From positions 1 through 18,396 of the forward strand of contig CAYOXX010000066.1 in the NCBI GenBank assembly GCA_964408025.1: 18,396 nucleotides of DNA, read 5' to 3'. The DNA is from CAYOXX01 sp964408025. GTDB taxonomy: Bacteria; Acidobacteriota; DATKUA01. Of the stretch, positions 1 through 8,993 are shown one piece after another. The notes under the pieces are model-generated. The model did not search any database, was not told where the DNA came from, and saw only the letters and a program-made list of their open reading frames with translations. The position numbers were made by a program, and so were the translations under genes. Position 1 is the first letter of the stretch. Each line of letters starts with the position of its first letter.

Positions 1-684
1 GGCTTCTGCCGGCACAGGATCTTCTCGTGGTGCGAGCGCAACAAAGTCTTTTATATAGTTGGAGTTGCGCGGAACCGGCGGCTGGCGAAGCTGTCGGCGG
101 ACCTGACCGGTAAGGCCGAGGAGGAGTTCGAGTCGACTGGCCAGAAGCAACGTATCTTCGGCGAGATCCGGTACGGGGCCGACACCTGGAGCCGCAAGCG
201 CCGGGTCGACGTCAAGGCCGAGCACGGCGCCAAGGGGGCCAACCCGCGCTACGTGGTGACCAACCTGCCCGAGCCGCCGCAGCATGTCTACGACAAGCGC
301 TACTGCCCGCGCGGGGAGATGGAAAACCGCATCAAGGAGCAGCAGCTCTACCTCTTCGCCGACCGCACCAGCTGCCACCGCTGGTGGGCCAACCAGTTTC
401 GCCTCTTGCTAAGCGCCCTGGCCTACCTGCTCATGGAAGCGATCCGGCGGCTGGCGCTGGCCGGAACCGAGCTGGCGCGAGCCCAGTGCTCGACCATACG
501 CCTGAAGCTGCTCAAGATCGGGGCCGTCATCATCCGCAACACCCGCCGCATCCGCTTCATGCTCTCCAGCGCCTACCCCTTCCGCAGCCTCTTTATTGCC
601 GCCGCGGCGGACGCTTTCGCAATGATAGTTTCTACGAGACTTTCAGGAACCTCTTTAAAACTCCGCAGGTCCCCCGTCCGGTAG
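1..684 (+). CDS. IS1380-type transposase, C-terminal part (5' end outside window)
   Basis: The frame is open from the first base, so the N-terminal half lies outside the window. The visible 227 codons show the C-terminal half of a DDE transposase of the IS1380 kind. An FCRHRIFSWCER block is followed by YIVGVARN, then by the signature YCPRGEMENRIKEQQLYLFAD near codons 101-121. Glu at codon 108 fits the third catalytic acid of the family. The segment ending AYPFRSLF (about codons 190-200) is where I would expect such proteins to finish. The last 20 or so codons look unrelated and probably read past the element into flanking DNA. The frame overlaps the tail of the facing glycosylase gene by 30 bases. 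I could not identify a terminal inverted repeat. The family call is from memory of its motifs. Confidence 0.85.
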   Translation, partial: GFCRHRIFSWCERNKVFYIVGVARNRRLAKLSADLTGKAEEEFESTGQKQRIFGEIRYGADTWSRKRRVDVKAEHGAKGANPRYVVTNLPEPPQHVYDKRYCPRGEMENRIKEQQLYLFADRTSCHRWWANQFRLLLSALAYLLMEAIRRLALAGTELARAQCSTIRLKLLKIGAVIIRNTRRIRFMLSSAYPFRSLFIAAAADAFAMIVSTRLSGTSLKLRRSPVR

Positions 685-1320
685 ATAGCCGTTCAGGGGA
701 CAGCCGCTGCAGTGCGGCCGGCGCCGTAGGCAGAACCGCTTTCCCACGGCGACGAAGAGGGCGTGGGCTTCGCCGAGGTAATCGGCGTCGGCCGGCAGCT
801 CCGCCCGCGCCAGCCGCTGCACGCTTTCGTTATCCGCGCCCGCCGGCCGCGCCCCGTGGCGTGCCAGAACCCGTAGCGTGTAGGCGTCGACGACGAATAT
901 GGGAACTCCCGCGGCGTAGAGCAGTATCGAGTCGGCGGTCTCCGGTCCCACGCCCCGGATCCGCAGCAGCTCGTCGCGCAGCCGCTCCGCGCTCTCGCCG
1001 CGCAGAAGCTCGGCGTCGCCGGCGAAGCGTTCCATGAGCCAGGCCGTCAGGTCCAGGAGCACGCGCGCCTTGCGGCGGAAGTAGCCCGCCGGGCGGACCA
1101 GCTCCCGCAGGCGCTCTTCTGGAAGCGCAGAGAGGGCGGCGGGAGCCAGGGCGCCGGCCGCTCGGAGGTTGGCGATCGCCCGCTCGGCGTTGGCCCAGAC
1201 CGTGTTCTGCGTCAGCACCGCTCCGACCATCACCTCGAACGGGGTCTCGGCCGGCCACCAACCCTGGGGGCCGAAGTGGTCGAGGAGGCTGCGGACGTAG
1301 CCGCGCAGGTCGGGCTTCAA
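655..1320 (-). CDS. Endonuclease III-related DNA glycosylase (COG2231 / MagIII-like)
   Basis: Predicted 221-residue base-excision repair glycosylase of the HhH-GPD superfamily, acting on damaged bases in cytosolic DNA. Visible landmarks are GWWPAETPFEVMVGAVLTQNT (residues 20-40), the helix-hairpin-helix IRGVGPETADSI (121-132) and VVDAYTLRV with the conserved aspartate D145. The lysine of classical Nth (GVGRKTAN) is Glu127 here, so a monofunctional glycosylase such as 3-methyladenine excision is more likely than an AP-lyase; this is inference. Three cysteines (C197, C204, C207) match the first three iron-sulphur ligands, but the fourth is not at its usual position. I chose the TTG start at 1320 because GGTGA lies 7 bases upstream and homology begins just after. 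The start is 7 bases past the glycosyltransferase stop, suggesting translational coupling. There is no ATG in frame before the conserved region. Confidence 0.82.
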   Translation of the reverse strand: MKPDLRGYVRSLLDHFGPQGWWPAETPFEVMVGAVLTQNTVWANAERAIANLRAAGALAPAALSALPEERLRELVRPAGYFRRKARVLLDLTAWLMERFAGDAELLRGESAERLRDELLRIRGVGPETADSILLYAAGVPIFVVDAYTLRVLARHGARPAGADNESVQRLARAELPADADYLGEAHALFVAVGKRFCLRRRPHCSGCPLNGYLPDGGPAEF

Positions 1321-1327
1321 GGTGCGA

Positions 1328-2365
1328 TCACCATTCGACGAGCTTCTCGACGGCGGCGCGCCAGCGGTGGCGCTTCGCCTCCGCCAGCGCCGCGGCGCCC
1401 AGGCGCTCGGCCAGCGCGGCATCGTCGGCGAGGCGACGCAGGGCGTCGCCGAGCGCCCCCGGCTCCGGCTCGGCCACCAGGCCGGTCTCGTCGGGCCGCA
1501 CAAGCTCGGCAGGCCCGCCGCTGTCGGTGCAGGTGACCACCGGCTTGGCGCTGGCGAACGCCTCGAGGGTCACCAGGCCGTAGTCCTCCTGGAAGGGGGG
1601 GAAGACTACGGCGCGGCAGCGTGCGTAGTGGTCGACGAGCTCCCCCTCGTCGATGCGGCCGAGGAAGGAAATCAGCTTATCGGCGCCGAGCTCTGAGGCC
1701 AGCGTTCGCAGCCGCTCCAGCTCCGGCCCCTCGCCGGCGATCCGGCACGGGACACGCGCCCGCGCCGCGGCCCGCACCAGGAGCTCGAAGCGCTTGAGCG
1801 GCACCAGCCGCGAGACGGCGAAGAGGTAGTCGCCGTAGCCGTCGGTGCGATAAGGCCGCTCGACAGGTGGCGGGTAGAGCACCTCGCTGGTGTGGCCGCC
1901 CCAGGCGCTGAGGCGCGCCTGGATGGTGCGGCTCTGGGCGTAGAGTTTCTTGACGCGGTGGTCGAGGCAGCGCCCGTCGAGCCGGTGGATGAGGAAGCGC
2001 CGCAGCGATTCCTTGATCCTCCCCTTCCAGCTCAGGGAGCCGCGGAAGCGGGGCCAGAGGTCGTAGTACTCGCGCATGCGGTGGTTCAGCCAGCATGCGT
2101 GGCGGGGGTGGCGCACCGCGTAGGAGGGGAAGCGCAGGGAGACGACGCCGTCGATCGGCCGCCCGTCGCCGTCCTCGGTCAGGTCGGTGAGGGAGGTCGC
2201 GATGTAGGCGCCGAGCTGGCGGCCGAAGCGGTTCTGCGGCGTCAGCACCAGCTCGGCCGCGTAGCCGTACTCGAGCAGCCGGGCCACCAGCTCGCGCGCG
2301 ATCACCAAGTGCCCGCCCTGGACGAACGGCACGTCGGAAGTCACAACGCAGATTCGCTTGGGCAA
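1328..2365 (-). CDS. GT4-family glycosyltransferase
   Basis: A 345-residue GT-B fold glycosyltransferase of family 4, likely cytosolic or membrane-peripheral, transferring a sugar from a nucleotide sugar to a glycan or lipid acceptor. The N-terminal Rossmann half begins KRICVVTSDVPFVQGGH, with the GGH loop at residues 17-19. The C-terminal half has the donor-site features RLVPLKRFELLV (186-197), GEGPE (211-215) and FPPFQEDYGLVTLEAF with the E-x7-E pair E260/E268, followed by DSGGPAELV. The start is TTG at 2365: AGGGGG lies 9 bases upstream, and an in-frame TAA a few codons further up excludes an earlier start. It has its own promoter and is followed after 7 bases by the glycosylase gene. The acceptor and pathway cannot be told, as no other polysaccharide genes are near. 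The leader holds a run of seven T on the coding strand just before the start, a possible site of sequencing slippage. Confidence 0.88.
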   Translation of the reverse strand: MPKRICVVTSDVPFVQGGHLVIARELVARLLEYGYAAELVLTPQNRFGRQLGAYIATSLTDLTEDGDGRPIDGVVSLRFPSYAVRHPRHACWLNHRMREYYDLWPRFRGSLSWKGRIKESLRRFLIHRLDGRCLDHRVKKLYAQSRTIQARLSAWGGHTSEVLYPPPVERPYRTDGYGDYLFAVSRLVPLKRFELLVRAAARARVPCRIAGEGPELERLRTLASELGADKLISFLGRIDEGELVDHYARCRAVVFPPFQEDYGLVTLEAFASAKPVVTCTDSGGPAELVRPDETGLVAEPEPGALGDALRRLADDAALAERLGAAALAEAKRHRWRAAVEKLVEW

Positions 2366-2386
2366 AAAAATAGTCCCCCTGGAGGC

Positions 2387-2415
2387 ATTTTATCCGGCGG
2401 ACGTGCAACTCTCAA
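2387..2415 (-). promoter_or_regulatory. Sigma70-like promoter of the glycosyltransferase gene
   Basis: On the minus strand, TTGAGA (2410-2415) and TAAAAT (2387-2392) are separated by exactly 17 bases; each matches consensus at five of six positions. Transcription would start near 2380, placing the AGGGGG ribosome site at the very 5' end of the message. The promoter lies between the two minus-strand genes, so the glycosyltransferase need not depend on the upstream gene. Confidence 0.55.
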
Positions 2416-2459
2416 CACTGGAGCGGGCGGGCGGCGGCGTCTGCGACTGCGGGAGCGGC

Positions 2460-2876
2460 CTATTTCTCTTCCGTAATGACGACTTGCTTGCGCGCCCTTT
2501 CCTTCTCTTTGAAATCCCCCAGCTTTTCTCTGAACTTCTGCAGCGCCTCCCTGTGCTCCTCGCCGATCTTGCCTTCCTGCTGGGCCAGATACTCCAACCG
2601 CTTCTTCTCCCCAAGAAGGATCTCCAGCAGCTCGATACAGGTGGCCGGCTTCATCCTCTGGGCCGGTGGGCTCCAGAGGTACTCATCTATCTCCTTGGCG
2701 CACTCGCCCAACCGCTCCAGCATCTCCCGGGGAGATATGCCGTCCGCGCCGGAGCTGAACGATTTGTGCTCGACGGCGCAGCCCAGAACGTGGAGGCTGC
2801 TTCTGAGCTCGGCCGCGCGGTTGCGGACGTAATAGATATCCAGCTTTTCGCCGACGGGCTCACCAGCTTCACTCAT
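2460..2876 (-). CDS. Small charged coiled-coil protein, function unknown
   Basis: A 138-residue soluble protein that I do not recognise. No signal peptide or membrane segment is visible. Residues 1-75 look alpha-helical, with the segment YYVRNRAAELRSSLHVLG and two cysteines (C32 and C59). From about residue 80 to the end the sequence is heptad-like and strongly charged (LLEILLGEKKRLEYLAQQ, then ALQKFREKLGDFKEKERARK), which predicts a coiled coil. The ATG at 2876 follows AGGAGGG with a four-base spacer, a strong ribosome site. A good promoter lies about 115 bases upstream, so this looks like a real gene rather than a chance frame. It ends 94 bases before the glycosyltransferase start. Nothing in the context assigns a function. 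Confidence 0.7.
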   Translation of the reverse strand: MSEAGEPVGEKLDIYYVRNRAAELRSSLHVLGCAVEHKSFSSGADGISPREMLERLGECAKEIDEYLWSPPAQRMKPATCIELLEILLGEKKRLEYLAQQEGKIGEEHREALQKFREKLGDFKEKERARKQVVITEEK

Positions 2877-2995
2877 CGCGCCCTCCTGTCCGAATCGCCT
2901 CTACGCCCTCCACAGCACCTGGCGAGCGGCGGCACCCGCGGGAGCCCGTCGCGCGAGCTCCAGCCTCCTACCCACAGCATTCTTCTATTTCGTCT

Positions 2996-3025
2996 ATTAT
3001 AACGCGCTGTCCCCAGTCCTACCAA
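2996..3025 (-). promoter_or_regulatory. Sigma70-like promoter of the small coiled-coil gene
   Basis: A perfect TATAAT (2996-3001, minus strand) sits 18 bases downstream of TTGGTA (3020-3025). Transcription would start near 2989, leaving a leader of about 110 bases before the ATG at 2876. I saw no small reading frame or obvious riboswitch fold in that leader. Confidence 0.55.
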
Positions 3026-3078
3026 ATATAGACCAACCACCAGTGAGGATACAAGGCTTTGTGTGGCTCCGCATTCGA

Positions 3079-3113
3079 AAGAGAAGACCGGCGCGGCGCA
3101 TCGGTCTTCTCTT
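3079..3113 (-). terminator. Hairpin terminator after the giant repeat gene
   Basis: A 12-base perfect inverted repeat, AAGAGAAGACCG (3079-3090) and its complement (3102-3113), encloses an 11-base loop. It lies 22 bases beyond the stop codon of the giant minus-strand gene. Read on that strand, the stem ends in a pyrimidine-rich TCTTCTCTTT tract, which suits intrinsic termination, although the T run is short. Confidence 0.65.
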
Positions 3114-3134
3114 GTAAGCCTCCAGCAAAAGCTG

Positions 3135-6100
3135 TTACCGGTCGCTTTGAACGTCGTAAACCTCGATCCAGAAGCTGACGGGGCCGGTGTCGGTCTCCGA
3201 GTAGCCCTGGAAGCTGACGTAGTATGTGCCCGGCACCAGGTTGCGCTCGATGAGGAAGTTACGGTTGCCGCCGCCGTCGTAGTTCTCGGCGATCTGGTAG
3301 CGGAAGCCGTCCAGCAGGGTCCCGACGGTGTCCTCGTCGCCGGTGGTGAAGATGCGGTAAAAGCCGGGGACGGGGACCTCGAAGGTAAAGTAGAGCTCCG
3401 TGGTCCCCTGCAGGTTGCCGCTCCATTCCTGGCCCGGGGCTACCGGCGTGGCGGCGTCGCAGCCCTCGTCACGCGTAATCTCGCGCCTGATGGTCAGGAT
3501 TGCTTGGCCCTCCTCGTCCTCGTCGTAGCCGCGCACCGCGACGTGGTAGGTGCCGGCGTCGAGGTCGCGTACGATGCGGAAGTTGGTCTCGTCGCCGCCG
3601 TCGTCGTCGGAGTCGATCTCGTCGCACCGCTCGCTGAGCAGCGTCCCGAAGGTGTCGACGTCGCCGGAGGTGAAGACCGCGTAGCGGCCGCCCTCCTCGA
3701 TCAGGAGGCGGAAGTACTGCTCACTGAGGCCGGCAACGACCACGGTCACGCTATCGTCAGGACTCAGCGTCGGGGCGTCTTCGCAGCGGCCAGCGGGGGA
3801 GTCCCCGCCCTCGCCTGCGCGCTCGACCAGCAGCGTCGCCTCGCCGGTATCCTCGTCGCCGTAGCCGCTCACCGCAACGTAGTAGGTGCCGGCGACGAGC
3901 AAGCGCTCGATCCTGAAGTTGAGATCCTGGCCGCCGTCGTCGTCGCTCGCCAGCTCCTGGCAGAACTCGTCCAAGAGGGTGCCGACGGTGTCGAGGCCGC
4001 CGTAGGTGCCGACGGCGTAGTTACCGGGTTCGGAGATCCCGAAGCTGCAGTAGCGCTCGGCCGTGCCCGCCAGCTCGATACCGGTCTGCCGCCCGATGTC
4101 GATCGGCAGGGCGTCGGCGCAGGCCGCCCCCGGTGCGGTTCCGGTGGCGACCAGAAGCGTCGCCGCACCCACGGTGTCCTCGTCGAAGCCCCTCACGGCG
4201 ACGTAGTAGGTGCCGGCGGCGAGCGTGCGGTCGATCTTGAAGTTGAGGTCCTCGCCGCCGTCGTCGTCGAAGGCGATCTCCGCGCAGAGGCCGTCGAGCA
4301 GGGTGCCGTAGGTGTCGAGGTCGCCGGTAGTGCCGACGCTGTAGGCACCCGGCTCGGCGACCTCGAAGACAAGGTAGATCTCGGCCGTGCCCTCCAGCGT
4401 CGCGATCACGGGCGTGCCGATGTCGATAGCTGCGGCCTCACGGCACGCCGCTCCCGCGGCCGCGCCCGATTGGACGTGCAGGGTCGTCTCGCCGAAGGTG
4501 CTCTCGCCGTAGCCGCGCAGGGAGACGAAGTAGTTACCGGGAGCAAGCATGCGCTCGACGAGGAAATTCGCTCCTTCGCCGCTGTCATCGTCGGACTCGA
4601 TCTCCTGGCCGAAGCCATCGAGCAGGACGCCGACAGTGTCCGAGGTGCCGGAGGTAAAGATTCGGTAGCGGTCAGCTCCCTCGACGCTAAAGCGGAAGAA
4701 GCGCAGTTGCCTGCCGGCCAGCGATCCGGTCGCCTCGCCGCCGATTTCGATCCGCTCGGCCTCATCAAGACTCGGACCGCCAAAAGGCGTCACCATCTCG
4801 ACTTTCACGGAGAAGTCCCCGACCGCTCCCACGCCGGCTGCGCGCACCGCCAGGTAGTAGGTGCCCGGCTCCAGCTCCCGGAGAATCCTGAAGTTGATGC
4901 CGTCGGCGCCGTCGTCGTTGCTCTCCAGTTCCCGGCACAGCTCGTCCAGCAGCGTGCCGTAGGTGTCGAGCCGGCCGCCGCTGTAGATGGCGTAGAGTCC
5001 CGGCTCGTCGATGCGGAAGCCGAAGTAGCTGCTGCCGGCGCTTAGCGTCGCCGCCTGCTCGCGACCGATGTCGACCGGCATGGCGCCCGAGCAGTCGAAC
5101 TCTGCGGCTCCCAGGACGGCGAGCTGCAGCGTCGCGGTGCCGTAGGTGCTGTCGCCGTAGCCGCGTATTGCGATCTTGTATGTTCCAGGGTGCAGACGGC
5201 GCTCGATACTGAAGTTGGCGCCCTCGCCGCCGTCGTCGTCGCTCGCCAGCTCCTGGCAGTACTGGTCGAGCAGCGTGCCGTAGGTGTCCAGCTCGCCCGT
5301 GCTGAATACCCGGTAGAAGGCCGGTTCAGCCAGCTCGAAGCTGAAGTAGCGCTCCCGCATGCCCTCCACAAGCACTCTTATGCCGGCGCCCGGCTCGATC
5401 GGCTCGGCCCCGGCGCAGAGGTCTTCCGCCGGCACCAGCGCTTCCGCGTACATAGTGAAGGTCCCTGCGATGCCCTCGCCGTATCCCCTCACCGCTATGT
5501 AGTAGCTTCCGGCCGCCAGGTTACGCTCGATCCTGAAGTTTGTGCCTCCGCCGCCGTCGTCGTCGGAAACCAGTTCCTGACAGAACTCGTCGAGCAGGGT
5601 GCCGTAGGTGTCGATTTCGCCGGCGGAGTAGATCGCGTGGGGGCCGGGATCGCTTACCCGGAAGCCGAAGTAGCGAAGCTGCCTGCCGGCCAGGGCTCCG
5701 CTCAGCTCGCCGCCGAGCTCTATCGTCGTGGCGTCCTCACAGCTTCCGCCGCCGATCAGCTCGACCGGCTCGACAATCAGGGAGTACTCGCCGCTGGCGC
5801 TCTCGCTGTAGCCCCTCACGGCGACGTAGTAGGTCCCCGGCTCAAGCTGCTCGGAGATGCGGAAGTTGTAACCCTCGCCGCCGTCGTCGTTGGTCACGAG
5901 TTCCTGGCAGTACTCGTCCAACAGAGTGCCATATGTGTCGTTCCGGCCGGTTGTGTAGACGGCGTAGAAGCCGCCCGAGGAGATCTCGAGGCGGAAGTAC
6001 TGCTGCTCAGTCCCCGAGATAACGCCGCCCTGAGCCAGCCCGATAGCGAGCGGCGGGGCGTCCGCGCACTCCCCGCCGTCGGCTTCGCCGGTGGTGACCA

Positions 6101-8993
6101 CGATGCCCGTCTCACCCTGGGTAGTGTCGCTGTAGCCCCGCACGGCGAGGTGGTAGGTGCCGGCCGCGAGCCGGCGCCCGATTTCGAAGTTGTTGCCCTC
6201 GCCGCCGTCGTCGTCGGAAGCGATCTCCTGGCAGAACCCGTCGAGCAGTGTGCCGTTGGTGTCAAGCTCTCCCGTGCTGAAGATTCGGTAACTGGCCGGC
6301 TCCTCGACTCTGAAGGCGAAGTAGAGTTCGGCTTGCCCCGAGATGGCGACCGTGGTTTCGCTGCCGATCTCAAGCGGCGCGGCGGCTTCGCAGGCCTCTT
6401 CTTCGGGAACGAACGGCTCGATCAGCAGGGTCACTGTGCCGGTGGCCTCGCCGCCGACGCCGCGCACCGCCAGGTAGTAACCGCCGGCCGGCATGGTCCG
6501 CTCGATGCTGAAATTGTTGCCGTCGCCGCTGTCGTCGTCGGCCGCGATCTCCTGGCAGAAGCTGTCGATCAGGATCCCGTAGGCGTCGGCGTTGCCGGTC
6601 GAGCGGATACGGTAGGGGCCGGGGCTCTCGATTTCGAAGCTGAAGAAGCGTTCTATCGGTCCGGCGAGCGAACCTGTAACCACCTCTCCGATCCCGATCG
6701 GCGCGGCATCGGCGCAGCCGCCGCCGCCGAAGGTCTCCACCGCATTGACGGCGAGCACGAACTCCCCGGATGTAGACGAGCTGAAGCCCCTGACGGAAAC
6801 GTAGTATCTCCCCGGCTCCAGCGTCCGCACGATGAGGAAGTTGGAGTCCTCGCCGCCGTCGTCGTCGCCAGCGATCTCCTCGCAGTCGCCGCCCAGCAGG
6901 GCCCCTACCGTATCGATGTCGCCCGCGGTGCTGACGCGGTAGAGACCGCCCTCTGAGATCTCGATGGCGAAGTACTGTTGACCGGTCCCCGCCAACGATC
7001 CGCTGTAAGCCTGGCCCAGGGCCAGCGTTCGGGCGTCGGTGCAGTCGCCCCCGACAACCTCAGCGGCGGCGACCAGGAGCGTCGCCTGCCCCTCGGTGCT
7101 CTCGCCGAAGCCCCGCACGGCGACGTAGTAGTTGCCCGCGGCCAGCCGCCGGTCGATTCTGAAGTTGGTGCCCTCACCGCCGTCGTCGTCTTTGGCCAGC
7201 CCCTGGCAGAACTCGTCAAGGAGCGTGCCGTAGGTGTCCAGCTCGCCGCTGCTGGAGACCGTGTAGAGGCCCGGTTCCGCGATGCGGATGCCGTAGTACG
7301 ACTCGGCCATTCCCGCAATCCCGACTGTTTGGGGCAGGCCGAGAGTTAAGGGCTGTGCGTCGGCGCAGGCGGGTGCGAGGTCCGCCGGGGCGACGAGCAG
7401 GGCGGTGCTGCCCTCGGTGCTTTCGCTGAAGCCCCGCACCGCGACGTGGTAGGTGCCGACCGCGAGCTCTCGCTCGATCAGGAAGTTCGTGCCCTCGCCG
7501 GTGTCGTCGTCGAACGCCAGCTCATTGCAGAGGCCGTCGAGCAGCGTGCCGTAGGTGTCCGTCTCGCCCGAGGTGCCGATCCCGTAGAAGCCGGGCTCGG
7601 TAACCTCGAAGCGGTAGTACGTCTCAACCGTGCCCGCTATCTCTACGGTCACCTCTTGGCCCGTCTCAATGACATCCGCTGCACCGCACGCATCCTCATC
7701 AAGTTCGCCGGTGCCGACGAGCAGCGTTACGCTACCCAGTGTGCTGCTGTCGAAGCCTCGAACCGCGACGTAGTAGGTGCCGGCCGGGAGCAAACGTGAG
7801 ATGGCGAAATTGGCGCCCTCGCCGTCGTCGTCGCTCGCCAACTCCTGGCAGAAGCCGTCGTAGAGGGTTCCAAAGGTGTCCAGTTCGCCGGCCGAGGACA
7901 CCCGGTAGGGACCCGCCTCGGAGATTTCGAAGCGGTAGTAGCGATCGCGCATACCGTCGACCTCGGCGGTCGCCGCCTGGCCAACCGCAAGTGGCCGGGC
8001 GTCGTCGCAGCTCTCCGGCGGCTCCATGGCCTGCACGTACAGGATCGCCGTGCCGCTGGTGAGGTCGTTGTAGCCGCGCACCGCGACGTAGTAGGTTCCG
8101 GCCGCGAGCTGTAGCTCGATTTTGAAGTTGGTGTTCTCGCCGCCGTCGTCGTCGCTGGCTAGCTCGCTGCAGCCGGAGTCGAAGAGGGTGCCGAAGGTGT
8201 CGGTACCGCCGCCGGTGGAGATTGAGTAGTGGCTCCCCTCGGCCACCTCGAAGCGGAAGAAGCGCTCCGACGTTCCCTCCACGGCGATCTCCAGCGGTTC
8301 GCCCATAACGAGCGGCAGGGCGCCTTCGCACCTCTCCCCGGTCTCGGCGCCGCCGGGGCCCGCCTCGAGCACGAGAGTGATCGGTCCGGCGACGCTCTCG
8401 TCGTAGCCCCGCACCGCGAGGTAATAGGTGCCGGCCGCGAGCGGGCGCTCGATCATGAAGTTGTAGCCCTCGCCGCCGTCGTCGTCGGTGGCGATCTCCT
8501 GGCAGAAGACGTCGAGGAGTGTACCGAAGGTGTCGGAATCACCGCCGCTGGCGATCCGGTAGTGGCCCGTTTCCTCGACCTCGAAGCGGAAGTAGCGCTG
8601 CGTCGTGCCGGCCAGCGCTCCGGTCACTTCCTCGCCGGCGGCCAGCGGGTGGGCGCTCCCGCAGTCGTCGCCGCCCATCGGAACAAGCCTCTCGAAAAAT
8701 AGGGTGAACGGGCCCGCCGTCCCCTCTTCGTAACCGCGAACGGCCACGAAGTAGGTAGTGGCCGCCAACTCCATGCTGATCGAGAAGTTGGATTCCTCGC
8801 CGCCGTCGTCGTCCTCGACGAGCCGCTCGCAATCGGAATCCAGCAGTGCGCCGTAGGTGTCGGTATCGCCGCTGGTGTATATCAGGTAGCGGCCTCCCTC
8901 CTCCAGGTCGTAGCGGTAGAGGCGGGGGATCGTGCCATCAACTTCCCCGGAGACCTCGACGCCGGCTGCCGCCGGCACCGCTTCGCCGCAGTC
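3135..8993 (-). repeat. Tandem array of 18 coding repeats, about 324 bases each
   Basis: The repeats lie inside the giant gene and diverge in sequence, but keep a period of about 108 codons. The most constant DNA word, on the plus strand, is ccgccgtcgtcgtcg, which encodes the DDDGG loop. Repeat 1 begins at 8993; repeat 14 spans about 4449-4772 (exactly 108 codons); repeat 18 runs from 3464 to the stop. The DNA differs enough between copies that recent slippage seems limited; most likely an old domain expansion under protein-level selection. Confidence 0.9.

Noticed and set aside
2358..3002. Plus-strand frame of 214 codons opposite the coiled-coil gene
   Set aside because: It has no ribosome site, and the minus strand shows a strong site, promoter and better protein composition.
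3063..5045. Long plus-strand frame opposite the giant gene (660 codons), and similar ones at 5190-6956 and 9039-10046
   Set aside because: These are antisense shadows of GC-rich repeated codons. They lack ribosome sites and domain signatures, whereas the minus strand encodes coherent repeats.
3135..8993. CRISPR array or non-coding satellite
   Set aside because: The period is about 324 bases, copies are diverged and in frame, and variation follows protein constraints. There are no short identical repeats with unique spacers.
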